Below are positions 1-8,255 of a DNA stretch of 38,587 nt, piece by piece. The notes beneath the pieces were generated by a model, which was not told where the DNA came from, ran no database searches, and saw only the letters and a program-made list of their open reading frames with translations. The stretch's first letter is position 1; each line of letters opens with the position of its first letter. Source of the DNA: Allosalinactinospora lopnorensis. Its GTDB lineage: Bacteria > Actinomycetota > Actinomycetes > Streptosporangiales > Streptosporangiaceae. Position numbers and translations under genes: made by a program. The stretch is from the NCBI RefSeq assembly GCF_000981225.1, contig NZ_LAJC01000059.1:1-38587 (forward strand). Reading direction: 5' to 3'.

Positions 1-10
1 GGCGGTGGCC

Positions 11-36
11 GGGCGCCGCTCCGGCAGGCGGCGCCC
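11..36 (-). terminator. Candidate hairpin terminator of the DUF305 gene
   Basis: Arms GGGCGCCG (11-18) and CGGCGCCC (29-36) are perfectly complementary around a 10-nt loop, starting 10 nt past the stop codon of the minus-strand DUF305 gene. There is no T-run after it on the minus strand, so it would have to act as a U-less actinobacterial-type terminator. In DNA this GC-rich, chance hairpins are common. Confidence 0.35.
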
Positions 37-46
37 GCGCCGCGGA

Positions 47-676
47 TCAGCGGAGGCTGCGCTCCTTGTACCGGGAGTCGTCCTCGTCGGCGGTGTCGCC
101 GTCGTCTCCTTCGGATTCATTGAGCAGGGCCCGCATCTCCTCGATCTCGGCCTCCTGGACGTCGATGGTCTCCTCGGCGAGTTCCGTGACCTCGGGGCTG
201 CGACCTTCGTCGAGCTGCTCCCGGGCCATCTCGACCGCGCCCGCGTGGTGCCCGACCATCTGCTGCAGGAACACGGTGTCGAAAGCCTCGCCTTCGGCGT
301 CCTCCAGCTCCACCATCTGCTCCTCGCCGAGCATGCCGACCATGTCGCGGCCCACGTGGCCGTCGCTCAGGGGTTCCTCGCCCCACTCGTCCAGCATCCC
401 GGTGAGCCGCTCGATCTCCGGACCTTGGCCGTCCTTGATCCGCTCGGCGAGTTCGCCGACTTCGTCCCCGGCCCGGCTCTCGGCCAGCTCCGACATCTCC
501 ACGGCCTGCTCGTGGTGCGGGATCATCGACTGCACGAACGCGACGTCGGCGTCGTTGAACTCCTTGCCGACCGCCTCGTTCGCCGGAGCGCCGGTCTCCT
601 GCCCGGTCGTCCCGCAGGATGCGAGGAGGACGGTCAGGCAGCCGGGCAGCAGAAGAGCGCATGTACGGGTCGTCAT
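47..676 (-). CDS. DUF305 domain lipoprotein
   Basis: Predicted 209-aa exported lipoprotein. The start chosen is the ATG at 676, which gives a signal peptide with lipobox LLASC (Cys about residue 21) and a purine-rich GAGAGAAGAA upstream; the open frame extends further 5' but that extension does not look like a signal peptide. Two DUF305 half-repeats follow, with MIPHHEQAVEM near the N-terminus and MVGHHAGAVEM in the second half, ending in an acidic tail. DUF305 is a ferritin-like His/Met-rich helical family of uncertain function, sometimes found near copper genes. It lies downstream of a DUF6153-like membrane protein on the same strand with a 123-bp gap. Family assignment is firm; a metal-related role is inference. 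Confidence 0.9.
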   Translation of the reverse strand: MTTRTCALLLPGCLTVLLASCGTTGQETGAPANEAVGKEFNDADVAFVQSMIPHHEQAVEMSELAESRAGDEVGELAERIKDGQGPEIERLTGMLDEWGEEPLSDGHVGRDMVGMLGEEQMVELEDAEGEAFDTVFLQQMVGHHAGAVEMAREQLDEGRSPEVTELAEETIDVQEAEIEEMRALLNESEGDDGDTADEDDSRYKERSLR

Positions 677-799
677 GGTGGGTTCTTCTCTCGTCTCGCT
701 GGAAGCGCGCACGGCGGGTTCGCGCCGGCGTGCGATGGCGTGGGAGCAAGGACGCGCGCGGAGCACTCCCGTCCACGGGGGGAGCGCTTCCGGTGGCAT

Positions 800-1162
800 C
801 TAGATCCGCAGTACCTGGAGACGGGAGAGCGACGGTGGAACGGGCGGCCGTGCGGCGTCTGCGACGGGCGCGGATCGCGGCGACGGCGGCCGGACGAGGG
901 CGGCGGAGCAGACCTGGAAGGCTCCGGCGGCCACCCCCGCGAGCAGGAGGAGTTCGACGATGGCCAGGTACGTCACCGTCGGATCCAGCGGGGGCAGGAG
1001 GTCCAGCCCGGGAACCGTGCCGACCGCGTTCTCCGGCGACGTATAGACCGCGGAGGAGTGGGGCGCGATCTCCAGCTCCACCTGCGGGTGACCAAGCGTG
1101 TGCATGACCGCGACTCCGCTGATGACGCAGAGCAGCAGGAGGAGGCGCGGCCACGCGCGCAT
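800..1162 (-). CDS. DUF6153-like small membrane protein
   Basis: Predicted 120-aa protein with an N-terminal hydrophobic segment (about residues 5-20) ending in VMHTLGHP, an extracytoplasmic loop and a second hydrophobic segment (YLAIVELLLLAGVAAGAF), then a basic, proline-rich tail. The ATG at 1162 is preferred over one at 1228: it is preceded by GGCGGAAG at a good distance and places the hydrophobic segment at the N-terminus. The short two-helix layout and MH-LGH motif match the actinobacterial DUF6153 group as I recall it; no function is known. It precedes the DUF305 lipoprotein on the same strand and may be co-transcribed. Confidence 0.7.
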   Translation of the reverse strand: MRAWPRLLLLLCVISGVAVMHTLGHPQVELEIAPHSSAVYTSPENAVGTVPGLDLLPPLDPTVTYLAIVELLLLAGVAAGAFQVCSAALVRPPSPRSAPVADAARPPVPPSLSRLQVLRI

Positions 1163-1463
1163 CGTCTTCCGCCCATTCACCGCGCCGGTCACGCGCCAAT
1201 CGTAGAGCCGTATCCCCGGATGGCGCATAGAAGCGGGGCCCGTACGGTAGGGGTGTGACTAAAACCTCGCCGGCGGAGCGGTACCGCCGACTGAGGGGGA
1301 CGGTCGAAGCCGGGGACTCGAACAGTTCGGTACTACCGGTGAAGGCCCGGTCACCGCCCCTCGACAGCGGAGGCCCGGACGAGGGGTCCTCACGGTGGCG
1401 AACAGGGAGACAACGCGATCCCAATGCAGCGGCGGTACGAAACCATAAGGTGGACGAGGACGA
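1163..1463. promoter_or_regulatory. Divergent intergenic region with two short palindromes
   Basis: 301 bp between the minus-strand DUF6153-like gene and the plus-strand phosphotransferase. It holds the 8-bp palindrome CCGTACGG (1240-1247) beside a G-run, and the inverted repeat CGGTGA-N8-TCACCG (1337-1342 / 1351-1356). Either could be an operator. I could not assign convincing -35/-10 boxes for either gene. Confidence 0.3.
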
Positions 1464-2384
1464 ATGAGCAACGGCACAGCGCGGTTGGTCGACAGCGAAC
1501 AGCGACAGCGGCTATTTCGCAGGTTCGGAAGCGGGGCGGAGAGTTGGCTCGCGGAGCTCCCCGCCCTGGTCGAGGAACTGGCCACGGAATGGAAACTCTC
1601 CATTGAAGGCCCTGCCCCGCACGGCCGGACCTCCGTGGTGCTGCATTGCCAGCGGATCGACGGATCCGCCGGCATCCTGAAGGTCTCCCCCGAGCCCTGG
1701 CTCTCCGTCGAGGAGGCGCGTGTCCTGCGGCTCTGGGAGGGAAGCGGGCGCGTCCCGGAGGTGTGGGACGTCGACCCCGAGCGCGGCGCCGTGCTGCTGG
1801 AGGCCATCGGGACCGGTCGTACCGTGGCGCTGTCCGGCACGGTGCCGCCTATGGAGGCGGTCGGGACCCTCATCGCCGATCTGCACTCCGTCGCCGTCCC
1901 GCCGGAGGCGCGGCGTGAGCTGCATCCGCTGAGTTCGCGCATCAACTTCCTCTTCGGCCACTTCGAGAACCGGCGGTCGTCGGGACCGGCCGCCGACCTG
2001 GTCCCCGCCTCGTTCCTGCACCACGGCCACGCCTATGCCCGGGCACTGGCCCAGGGCGAGGAGGACGTCGTACTGCTGCACGCCGACCTGCACCCGGGAA
2101 ACGTCGTCGACGGCGGACCCGAACGCGGGCTCGTCGCGGTCGACCCGCGGGCCTGCCTCGGTGACGCCGCCGCCGAGGCCATCGACTGGGCGCTGTGGCG
2201 GGCCACGTCGGTCGACGAGGTCGAGCGCCGCGCGCTGACCCTCGCCCCAATCATGGGCGTCCCGGCCTCGCGTATCCTCGCGTGGTCCCGGGCCTGCGCC
2301 CCCCTCTTCGCGATCGCTCAGGTCGAACGGGGGAAGGCCGGCAGTGAGGAGTTCAGGCTGCTGATGGAACTCTCCGCCTGCTGA
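1464..2384 (+). CDS. Aminoglycoside/hydroxyurea phosphotransferase family kinase (APH(6)-like)
   Basis: 306-aa cytoplasmic small-molecule kinase. The kinase-like fold is shown by the Brenner motif HADLHPGNVV with catalytic Asp at about residue 208, then a metal-binding stretch in VDPRACLGDAAAEAIDWAL. The N-terminal lobe contains ILKVSPEP and the hinge ERGAVLLEAI. Length and the conserved GDxAxEAIDWAL block match the APH_6_hur family, which includes streptomycin 6-kinases and hydroxyurea kinases. The ATG at 1464 follows GACGAGGACGA. The family often sits in chromosomes without conferring clinical-type resistance, so the natural substrate cannot be read from sequence. It stands alone in its unit and is followed by a strong terminator. 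Confidence 0.85.
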   Translation: MSNGTARLVDSEQRQRLFRRFGSGAESWLAELPALVEELATEWKLSIEGPAPHGRTSVVLHCQRIDGSAGILKVSPEPWLSVEEARVLRLWEGSGRVPEVWDVDPERGAVLLEAIGTGRTVALSGTVPPMEAVGTLIADLHSVAVPPEARRELHPLSSRINFLFGHFENRRSSGPAADLVPASFLHHGHAYARALAQGEEDVVLLHADLHPGNVVDGGPERGLVAVDPRACLGDAAAEAIDWALWRATSVDEVERRALTLAPIMGVPASRILAWSRACAPLFAIAQVERGKAGSEEFRLLMELSAC

Positions 2385-2454
2385 TATCCCCGCCCCGCGC
2401 GAGCCCGCCCCGCTGCTTACGGCAGACGTCCCTTCCTCCCCTCCAGCGCGCCGA

Positions 2455-2490
2455 CCGCTCCGTCCGCTCACGGACGGGGCGGCCTTTCTT
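2455..2490 (+). terminator. Rho-independent terminator after the phosphotransferase
   Basis: An 11-bp stem (2455-2465 pairs with 2472-2482, one T-G wobble), loop GCTCAC, followed by CCTTTCTT. It lies 70 bp past the stop codon of the phosphotransferase gene and isolates it from glpQ. Confidence 0.8.
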
Positions 2491-2594
2491 CGGCGGCCCG
2501 TAGGTCTTCGTTCAATCCGGATGCGGGGACGGGACGATAGGACACGCGAGAATATCCCCGTTCGTGTTCGTGCCCCCGGACCCCGAGGAGACCA

Positions 2595-3713
2595 ATGCCG
2601 CTTCACGCGACAACCCCGAGACGGACCCCTCTCACCGCCCTCCTGATCGCTCTCCTGGCCGGCACCGCGCCGGCGGTCGCCGAGACCCGGACCCCTGATT
2701 CCACCGACGAACCGGCCGCCGGCGAGCGGTCGATCGTGGAGCCCCCGTGGGTCATCGCGCACCGCGGCGCCTCCGCCTACCGCCCCGAGCACACCCTGCC
2801 CGCCTACGGGCTCGCGGTCCGCCAGCGGGCCGACTTCATCGAGCCCGACCTGGTCCCCACCTCCGACGGGCACCTGGTCGCGCGGCACGAGAACGAGCTC
2901 AGCGACACCACCGACGTCGCCGATCGCCCGGAGTTCGCCGACCGCGAGACCACCAAGACCATCGACGGCAACGAGGTCACCGGCTGGTTCTCCGAGGACT
3001 TCACGCTGGAGGAGATCAAGACGCTGCGCGCCGTCGAGCGCATCCCCGATATCCGCCCGGGCAACACCAAGTACGACGGCAGGTACGAGGTGGCGACGTT
3101 CGAGGAGGTCCTCGACCTGCGCGAGAAGTACCTGGGGAAGGGGATCGACGTCCAGGTCATGCCCGAGCTGAAGCACCCGGGGTACTTCGACTCCATCGGC
3201 CTCGACACCGAGGAGATGATGGCTGCGGCGCTGGAGGAGCGCGGCCTCACGGGCACCGGCGAGGACGCCCCGGTCTTCGTGCAGTCCTTCGAGCCGGCGA
3301 GCCTGCGGGAGCTGAACGGGCTCGTGGAGGCCCCGCTGGTCCAGCTCATCAGCACCGACCAGCGGGAGCTGACCACCCCCGAGGGGCTCGACGGGATCGC
3401 GGCGTACGCCGAGGCGATCGGTCCCGACCTCTCCCTGGTGCTGCCGATCGGCGAGGACGGGCTGCCGGCGGAGCCCACCCCGCTGGTCGCCGACGCGCAC
3501 GACCGCGAGCTCCTCGTCACCCCGTGGACCCTGCGCAGCGAGAACGCGTTCCTGCCCGACGGGTACACGAAGGGCGACGACCCGACCAGGTTCGGCGACT
3601 ACAAGAGTTACTACACCGCCGTCCTGGAGACCGGCGCCGACGGTTTCTTCGCCGACAGCCCGGACCACCTGTACAAGACCCGGGCGAAGTTCCTGAAGGA
3701 GCGCGACAAGTAG
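2595..3713 (+). CDS. glpQ: Secreted glycerophosphodiester phosphodiesterase
   Basis: 372-aa enzyme that hydrolyses deacylated phospholipid glycerodiesters to glycerol 3-phosphate and an alcohol. A Sec signal peptide (basic start, hydrophobic TALLIALLAGTAP, cleavage after AVA about residue 29) predicts export. GDPD motifs follow: VIAHRGASAYRPEHT with catalytic His, FIEPDLV, and HLVARHENEL with the second catalytic His; the end (DGFFADSPDHL) is typical of the TIM-barrel family. The ATG at 2595 follows CCGAGGAGACC. The product G3P could feed the GlpD encoded about 10 kb away, but the genes are not adjacent. It is tail-to-tail with kdpE with no spacer. Confidence 0.93.
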   Translation: MPLHATTPRRTPLTALLIALLAGTAPAVAETRTPDSTDEPAAGERSIVEPPWVIAHRGASAYRPEHTLPAYGLAVRQRADFIEPDLVPTSDGHLVARHENELSDTTDVADRPEFADRETTKTIDGNEVTGWFSEDFTLEEIKTLRAVERIPDIRPGNTKYDGRYEVATFEEVLDLREKYLGKGIDVQVMPELKHPGYFDSIGLDTEEMMAAALEERGLTGTGEDAPVFVQSFEPASLRELNGLVEAPLVQLISTDQRELTTPEGLDGIAAYAEAIGPDLSLVLPIGEDGLPAEPTPLVADAHDRELLVTPWTLRSENAFLPDGYTKGDDPTRFGDYKSYYTAVLETGADGFFADSPDHLYKTRAKFLKERDK

Positions 3714-4418
3714 TCACCCGGACCCGGTGCGCGCCGGATCATCCCCGTTCTTCTCGAACCGGTACCCCATACCGGCTTCGGTGATCAGGTACTTCGGGTG
3801 CGCCGGGTCGGGCTCCAGCTTGCGGCGCAGTTGGGCCATGTAGACCCGCAGGTAGTTGGTCTCGCTCTGGTAGACCGGGCCCCACACATCGTGCAGTAGC
3901 TGGCGCTGGCTGACCAGCCGTCCGGCGTTCCGCGCCAAGATCTCCAGGATGTGCCACTCGGTCGGCGTCAGCCGCACCTCCTGCTCGCCTCGTAACACGC
4001 GCTTGGCTCCCAGGTCCACGGTGAAGGCGGGGCTGCGCACCACGGGCGCCTCCTCGGTGCGCACCGACCGGCGCTGCGCGGCCCGCATCCGCGCCAGCAG
4101 CTCGTCCATCGCGAACGGTTTGGTCACGTAGTCGTCGGCGCCGGCATCCAGCGAGCGCACCTTCTCGCTCGCGGAGTGGCGTGCCGAGAGCACGATCACC
4201 GGAACCGAGGTCCAGCCGCGCAACCGCTCGATGACCTTCATGCCCTCCATGTCGGGCAGCCCCAGGTCCAGCAGTACCAGGTCCGGGGGATGCTGGGCGG
4301 CGGTCCGCAGTGCGGCCGCGCCGTCGCCGCACGTGTCGACCTGGTAGCCGCGTGCCCGCAGGTTGATCCGCATGGCCCGGACGATTTGCGCGTCGTCGTC
4401 GACGACCAGTACCCGCAT
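3714..4418 (-). CDS. kdpE: Response regulator KdpE
   Basis: 234-aa OmpR/PhoB-type regulator. The receiver domain (residues 1-120) has the acidic pocket VVDDD, phosphoacceptor Asp51 in LVLLDLGLP and the conserved Lys at about residue 100 in DDYVTKPF. The C-terminal winged helix contains LTPTEWHILEIL and the KdpE-typical SETNYLRVYMAQLRRKLE. Its ATG overlaps the kdpD stop (TGATG), so the two are translationally coupled. KdpE classically activates the kdpFABC potassium ATPase; no such genes lie in this window. Confidence 0.94.
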   Translation of the reverse strand: MRVLVVDDDAQIVRAMRINLRARGYQVDTCGDGAAALRTAAQHPPDLVLLDLGLPDMEGMKVIERLRGWTSVPVIVLSARHSASEKVRSLDAGADDYVTKPFAMDELLARMRAAQRRSVRTEEAPVVRSPAFTVDLGAKRVLRGEQEVRLTPTEWHILEILARNAGRLVSQRQLLHDVWGPVYQSETNYLRVYMAQLRRKLEPDPAHPKYLITEAGMGYRFEKNGDDPARTGSG

Positions 4419-6964
4419 CAGCCATCTCCGGTTTTCGTGGGTTGGTTCTCCTCGGCGCTCCGCAGAGTGAACACCATGGTCAGTCCGCCTCCGGGAGTGT
4501 CCTCCGCGACCAGATTCCCCTCCATCGCCTCGGTGAACCCGCGCGCCACGGCCAACCCGAGGCCGATCCCGGTGCCCCTAGGGGCGTCGCCGACCCGCTG
4601 GAACGCCTCGAACATGCGCTCCTTGGAGTCGTCGGGCACGCCCGGACCGTGGTCGGCCACCCGCAGTTCCACCGTCGTGCCGAGTGCGCTCGCCGCCACG
4701 CGGACCGGACCGTTCGTGTTCGGGTTGTGCCGGGTGGCGTTCTGGACCACGTTGGCCACGGCCCGTTCCAGCAGCCCGGTGTCGACCCGCACACGCGGCA
4801 GGTGGTCGGGGACGTCCACCGTTATGTTGTCCGCCTGGACGCCGATGAGCGTGGCCGGCACCACCTCCTCCAGGCCCACCGAGCGGATGATCGGCCGCAC
4901 CGTGTCGGTCTGCAGCCGGCTCATGTCCAGCAGGTTGCCGACGAGGTCGTTCAGCCGGTCCGTCGACTCCTCGATGTTCTCCAGCAGTTCCTGCCTGTCG
5001 GGCTCGTCGAGTTCGATGTCGGTCGCGCGCAGGCTGGACACGCTCGCCTTGATGGAGGTCAGCGGGGTCCGCAGGTCGTGGGAGACCGCGGCGAGCAGGG
5101 CCGTGCGGATCTTGTTGCCCGCGGCCTGGCGCCGGGCCTCGGCCGCGTCGAGGGTGAGCCGCTGCCGTTCCAGCGCGATCCCGATGTGGGTGGCGAAGGC
5201 GTTCAGCACCCGCCGGTCGGCGGCGGGGAGCACCCGACCGCGGAGTACCAGCGCCAGCGAGTCGCTCACCGACACCAGAGCGTCGGCGTCGTCGGGCGAG
5301 TGGCAGGGGTTCCGCCCGACATGGTCGACGAGGCGCCAGCGGCCGTCGTCCTGCTGCTCCAGCAGCGCGACCGAATCCTGTCCGAAGGTTTCGCGGATCC
5401 GCTGCAGCAGTGCCTGGAGCGGCTCGTTGCCGCCGAGGACGCTGCCCGCCAGCAGGCTCAGCGTGCTGGCCTCCGCCCGTGCCCGCGCCGCCTGGAGGGA
5501 TCGGCGTTTCGCCAGTCCGACGACGACCGCGACAAGTCCCCCGACCAGGATGAACACCATCAGTGCGACGATGTTGTCGGCGCGGTCGATGGTCAGCCGG
5601 TACACCGGTTCGGTGAACAGGATATTGAGCAGCAGGCTCCCGAACACGGCGGAGAAGACCGCGGGCCACAGCCCGCCGACCAGCGCTACGACCACGGTCA
5701 CCAGCAGGAAGAGCAGCAGGTGCGCGGTGAGGTCGAGCGGATCCAGCACCGGCAGGTGCAGCACGGTGGCCAGCAGCGGTGGGGTGAGGACGCTCAGGGT
5801 CCAGCCCCAGGCCTGCCGCAGCCGGCCCAGGCCGCCGCCGGCCAGGGGAAGCAGCAGTCCGCGGCCGCGGCCCGCCTCCTCGTGGGTGACGATGTGGACG
5901 TCGATGTCGCCCGACTCGCGTGTCACGATCGTTCCGACACCGGGACCGAACACGTACTGCCAGCTCCGGCGGCGCGACGTGCCCAGGACGATCTGTGTCG
6001 CGTTGGCGCCGCGCGCGAAATCCAGCAGGGCCGTGGGCACGTCGTTCCCGATCACCTGGTGGTAGGTGCCGCCGAGCTGGGCCAGCAGCTGCTTCTGCCG
6101 GGTAAGGGCCTCGGTCTGGATCCGGGCCGGGCCGTCGCTCGTCACCACGTGGACCGCCATCAGATGGCTGGGCTGCGGCTGGCCGCCGCGCGAGCGGGCT
6201 GCGATGCGCGCGGCGCGGCGGATCAGCGTCTCGCCCTCGGGGCCGCCGGTGAGCGCGACGACGATGCGCTCCCGGGCCTCCCAGGTCTGCCGGATGTTGT
6301 GCTCGCCCCGGTACCGGCTCAGTCCCTCGTCCACCCGGTCGGCCACCCACAGCAGCGCCAGCTCGCGCAGAGCGGTGAGGTTGCCCTCGCGGAAGTAGTT
6401 GGACAGCGCGGCGTCGACCTTCTCGTCGGAGTAGATGTTCCCGTGCGCCATCCGGCGGCGCAGCGAGTGCGGGGACATGTCGCACAGTTCGATCTGGGCC
6501 GCGCGGCGGACGACCTCGTCGGGGATCGTCTCCCGCTGCCTGACCCCGGTGATCTGCTCGACGACGTCGTTCAGCGACTCCAGGTGCTCGATGTTCACCG
6601 TGGAGATGACGTCGATGCCGGCGTCGAGCAGCTCGTCGATGTCCTGCCACCGCTTGGGGTTGCGCGAACCGGGCGCATTGGTGTGGGCGAGCTCGTCGAC
6701 CACCACCACCTGCGGCCGACGGGCGAGAACGGCGCCCACGTCGAGTTCCTCGGACGCGGTGTCCCCGTTGCCGGAGGCCCACCGCGGCAGCACCTCGAGC
6801 CCGTCGAGGAGGTCGGCGGTCCTCTGCCGATTGTGGACCTCCACGAACCCCACGAGGATGTCGGTGCCCCGCCCCCGGCGCCGCTGCGCTTCGCTCAGAG
6901 CGTTGTAGGTCTTGCCCACCCCGGGAGCGGCACCCAGGTAGATCCGCAGTTTTCCACGTGCCAC
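4418..6964 (-). CDS. kdpD: Osmosensitive potassium sensor histidine kinase KdpD
   Basis: 848-aa membrane kinase with full KdpD architecture: an N-terminal KdpD domain with Walker A GAAPGVGKTY (residues 11-20) and VVVVDELAHTNAPGS, a universal-stress-protein-like domain (about 230-360), four closely spaced membrane helices (about 390-500), a GAF-like linker, then HisKA with phosphoacceptor His629 in VSHDLRTPLTS and an HATPase domain with DHGPGVP and GTGIGLGLAVA. The start is GTG at 6964; an overlapping ATG upstream is out of frame. It is coupled to kdpE. About 190 bp upstream lies an IS607-family element rather than kdpFABC. Confidence 0.95.
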   Translation of the reverse strand: MARGKLRIYLGAAPGVGKTYNALSEAQRRRGRGTDILVGFVEVHNRQRTADLLDGLEVLPRWASGNGDTASEELDVGAVLARRPQVVVVDELAHTNAPGSRNPKRWQDIDELLDAGIDVISTVNIEHLESLNDVVEQITGVRQRETIPDEVVRRAAQIELCDMSPHSLRRRMAHGNIYSDEKVDAALSNYFREGNLTALRELALLWVADRVDEGLSRYRGEHNIRQTWEARERIVVALTGGPEGETLIRRAARIAARSRGGQPQPSHLMAVHVVTSDGPARIQTEALTRQKQLLAQLGGTYHQVIGNDVPTALLDFARGANATQIVLGTSRRRSWQYVFGPGVGTIVTRESGDIDVHIVTHEEAGRGRGLLLPLAGGGLGRLRQAWGWTLSVLTPPLLATVLHLPVLDPLDLTAHLLLFLLVTVVVALVGGLWPAVFSAVFGSLLLNILFTEPVYRLTIDRADNIVALMVFILVGGLVAVVVGLAKRRSLQAARARAEASTLSLLAGSVLGGNEPLQALLQRIRETFGQDSVALLEQQDDGRWRLVDHVGRNPCHSPDDADALVSVSDSLALVLRGRVLPAADRRVLNAFATHIGIALERQRLTLDAAEARRQAAGNKIRTALLAAVSHDLRTPLTSIKASVSSLRATDIELDEPDRQELLENIEESTDRLNDLVGNLLDMSRLQTDTVRPIIRSVGLEEVVPATLIGVQADNITVDVPDHLPRVRVDTGLLERAVANVVQNATRHNPNTNGPVRVAASALGTTVELRVADHGPGVPDDSKERMFEAFQRVGDAPRGTGIGLGLAVARGFTEAMEGNLVAEDTPGGGLTMVFTLRSAEENQPTKTGDG

Positions 6965-7191
6965 ACATCCATTGTGGGGCTCTTCGTCCGGTCCGGTGCA
7001 CTCTGACGTGGAATTTCGCCACTACCGCCGGCCAGCGGGGCGCCGGGCGGGCGGGGTTGCCGGGAGCGGAACGGGGCGGTCGCTCCACGCGTCGGAGGAG
7101 GGGCGCGGACCGGGCCCCGTGCTTGTGTCGGATCCCGGGGCCGGGGGGTGCAATCTGTTGAGTGATGTCTCATCAAGTATCAGCTTTCCTA

Positions 7192-7197
7192 TATACT
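7192..7197 (+). promoter_or_regulatory. -10 box of tnpA, probably giving a leaderless mRNA
   Basis: TATACT lies six bases upstream of the tnpA ATG at 7204, so transcription would begin at or within a base or two of the start codon. No Shine-Dalgarno sequence is present. No convincing -35 box is seen at 16-18 bp. Confidence 0.5.
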
Positions 7198-7203
7198 GGT
7201 CTC

Positions 7204-7779
7204 ATGAAATTGTCGGAGTGGGCTGAGCGGAACGGTGTGCATTACCAGACCGCGTGGCGGTGGGCCAGGGACGGCACGATGCCCGTGCCGGTCACCCGCA
7301 CCCCCACCGGCCTGTGGCTGGTCCACGAACCCGACCCGGCCCCGCCCGGCCGCACCGTGGCGTACTGCAGGGTCTCCTCCGCCGACCAGAAGGCCGATCT
7401 GGACCGGCAGGTCTCCCGCGTGGTCCAAGCAGCCACCGACCAGGGCATGCCCGTCGCCGAGGTCGTGACCGAGATCGGGTCCGGGCTCAACGGGCGCCGC
7501 CGCGAACTCCACCGGCTCCTCGCCGATGCGGACGTGGCCACGATCGTGATCGAGTATCGTGATCGGCTCGCCCGCTTTGGGGTGGAGCACCTGGAGTCGG
7601 CACTGGCGGCGTCCGGGCGGCGCCTGGTCGTACTGGAGGACGACGGCACCGACGATGACCTAGTGCGGGATATGACCGAGGTGCTGACCTCGATGTGCGC
7701 CCGCCTGTACGGGAAACGCTCCGCCAGACATCGGGCCCAACGCGCTGTGGCCGTGGCCACCGAACCGGAGGTGTCGTGA
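7204..7779 (+). CDS. tnpA: IS607-family serine transposase TnpA
   Basis: 191-aa serine recombinase that moves the element through a covalent phosphoserine intermediate. A MerR-like helix-turn-helix begins at the N-terminus (MKLSEWAERNGVHYQTAWRW), then the resolvase catalytic domain with VAYCRVSSADQKADLDRQ (nucleophilic Ser in RVSS), IVIEYRDRLARFG and LYGKRSARHRA near the end. HTH-before-catalytic order and the length near 190-200 aa are diagnostic of IS607 TnpA. The start at 7204 fits the family N-terminus; an in-frame ATG at 7162 would add 14 residues outside it. It looks intact, so the element may still be mobile. It overlaps tnpB as GTGA. Confidence 0.9.
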   Translation: MKLSEWAERNGVHYQTAWRWARDGTMPVPVTRTPTGLWLVHEPDPAPPGRTVAYCRVSSADQKADLDRQVSRVVQAATDQGMPVAEVVTEIGSGLNGRRRELHRLLADADVATIVIEYRDRLARFGVEHLESALAASGRRLVVLEDDGTDDDLVRDMTEVLTSMCARLYGKRSARHRAQRAVAVATEPEVS

Positions 7780-8252
7780 GCGGCCAGGTGAGGCAGGCCT
7801 ACCGGTTCGCTCTGGACCTCAGCCCCCGTCAGGAGCGGGACCTGGCCCGCCACGCCGGGGCCGCCAGGGTGGCCTATAACTGGGGGTTGGCCCGCATCAA
7901 GGCCAACCTGTCCCAGCGTGAAGCTGAGCGCTCCTACGGCATCGGCGACCAGGAGCTGACCCCGTCGGTGAACTGGTCGCTGTATGGGCTGCGCCGGGCG
8001 TGGAACCAGGCCAAGAACGAAGTGGCGCCGTGGTGCACCGAGTGCGGTGTGATCCTGGACCGGGATCTGAATGCCGCACGCAACCTGGCCGCTCTGGTGG
8101 AGCGGCACGTCGCCGGGAGTGGCTCGGAGACGGAAAACGGACGTGGAGCCGACCGTGAGACCGGGCTTGTTCCGGCGGGTGGCTGCGAAGCGTCTACCCC
8201 GCGCCGGGCGCTGCCCCGGGGCAGACGGGGACTTTCACCCGGTAACGGGTGA
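7776..8252 (+). pseudogene. tnpB: Internally deleted TnpB (RuvC-I and RuvC-II missing)
   Basis: 158-aa open frame from the GTG at 7776, overlapping the tnpA stop. Residues 1-86 match the TnpB N-terminus (YRFALDLSPRQERDLARHAG, ARVAYNWGLARIK, SLYGLRRAWNQAKNEVAPW). The next codons jump straight to the C-terminal zinc-knuckle and RuvC-III block CTECGVILDRDLNAARNLA. Normal TnpB is about 380-420 aa, so roughly 200-250 residues are missing, including the first zinc CxxC and the RuvC-I Asp and RuvC-II Glu. The junction is at about 8031-8036 and the reading frame is kept. It cannot cleave DNA as encoded. A relic is most likely; a retained non-nuclease role is possible but unsupported. Confidence 0.85.
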
Positions 8253-8255
8253 ATC
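8100..8255 (+). ncRNA. Candidate omega RNA (reRNA) overlapping the tnpB 3' end
   Basis: TnpB guide RNAs come from the 3' end of tnpB and the element's right end. Here an 8-bp stem TTCACCCG (8234-8241) with loop GTAA (GNRA type) and CGGGTGAA (8246-8253) closes the element, and the tnpB stop codon lies inside it. Upstream is another perfect palindrome, CTGCCCCGGGGCAG (8211-8224). The scaffold would end near 8255 and flanking DNA would serve as guide. The 5' limit is a guess. Confidence 0.45.

Noticed and set aside
1255-1467. 70-codon frame ending in an ATGA overlap with the phosphotransferase start
   Set aside because: Composition is not convincing, there is no recognisable motif and only a weak ribosome-binding site; the overlap can arise by chance. 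It lies in a probable promoter region.
4442-7006. Long plus-strand open frame opposite kdpD
   Set aside because: It is the GC-rich shadow of kdpD on the other strand, with no ribosome-binding site and no protein-like motifs.
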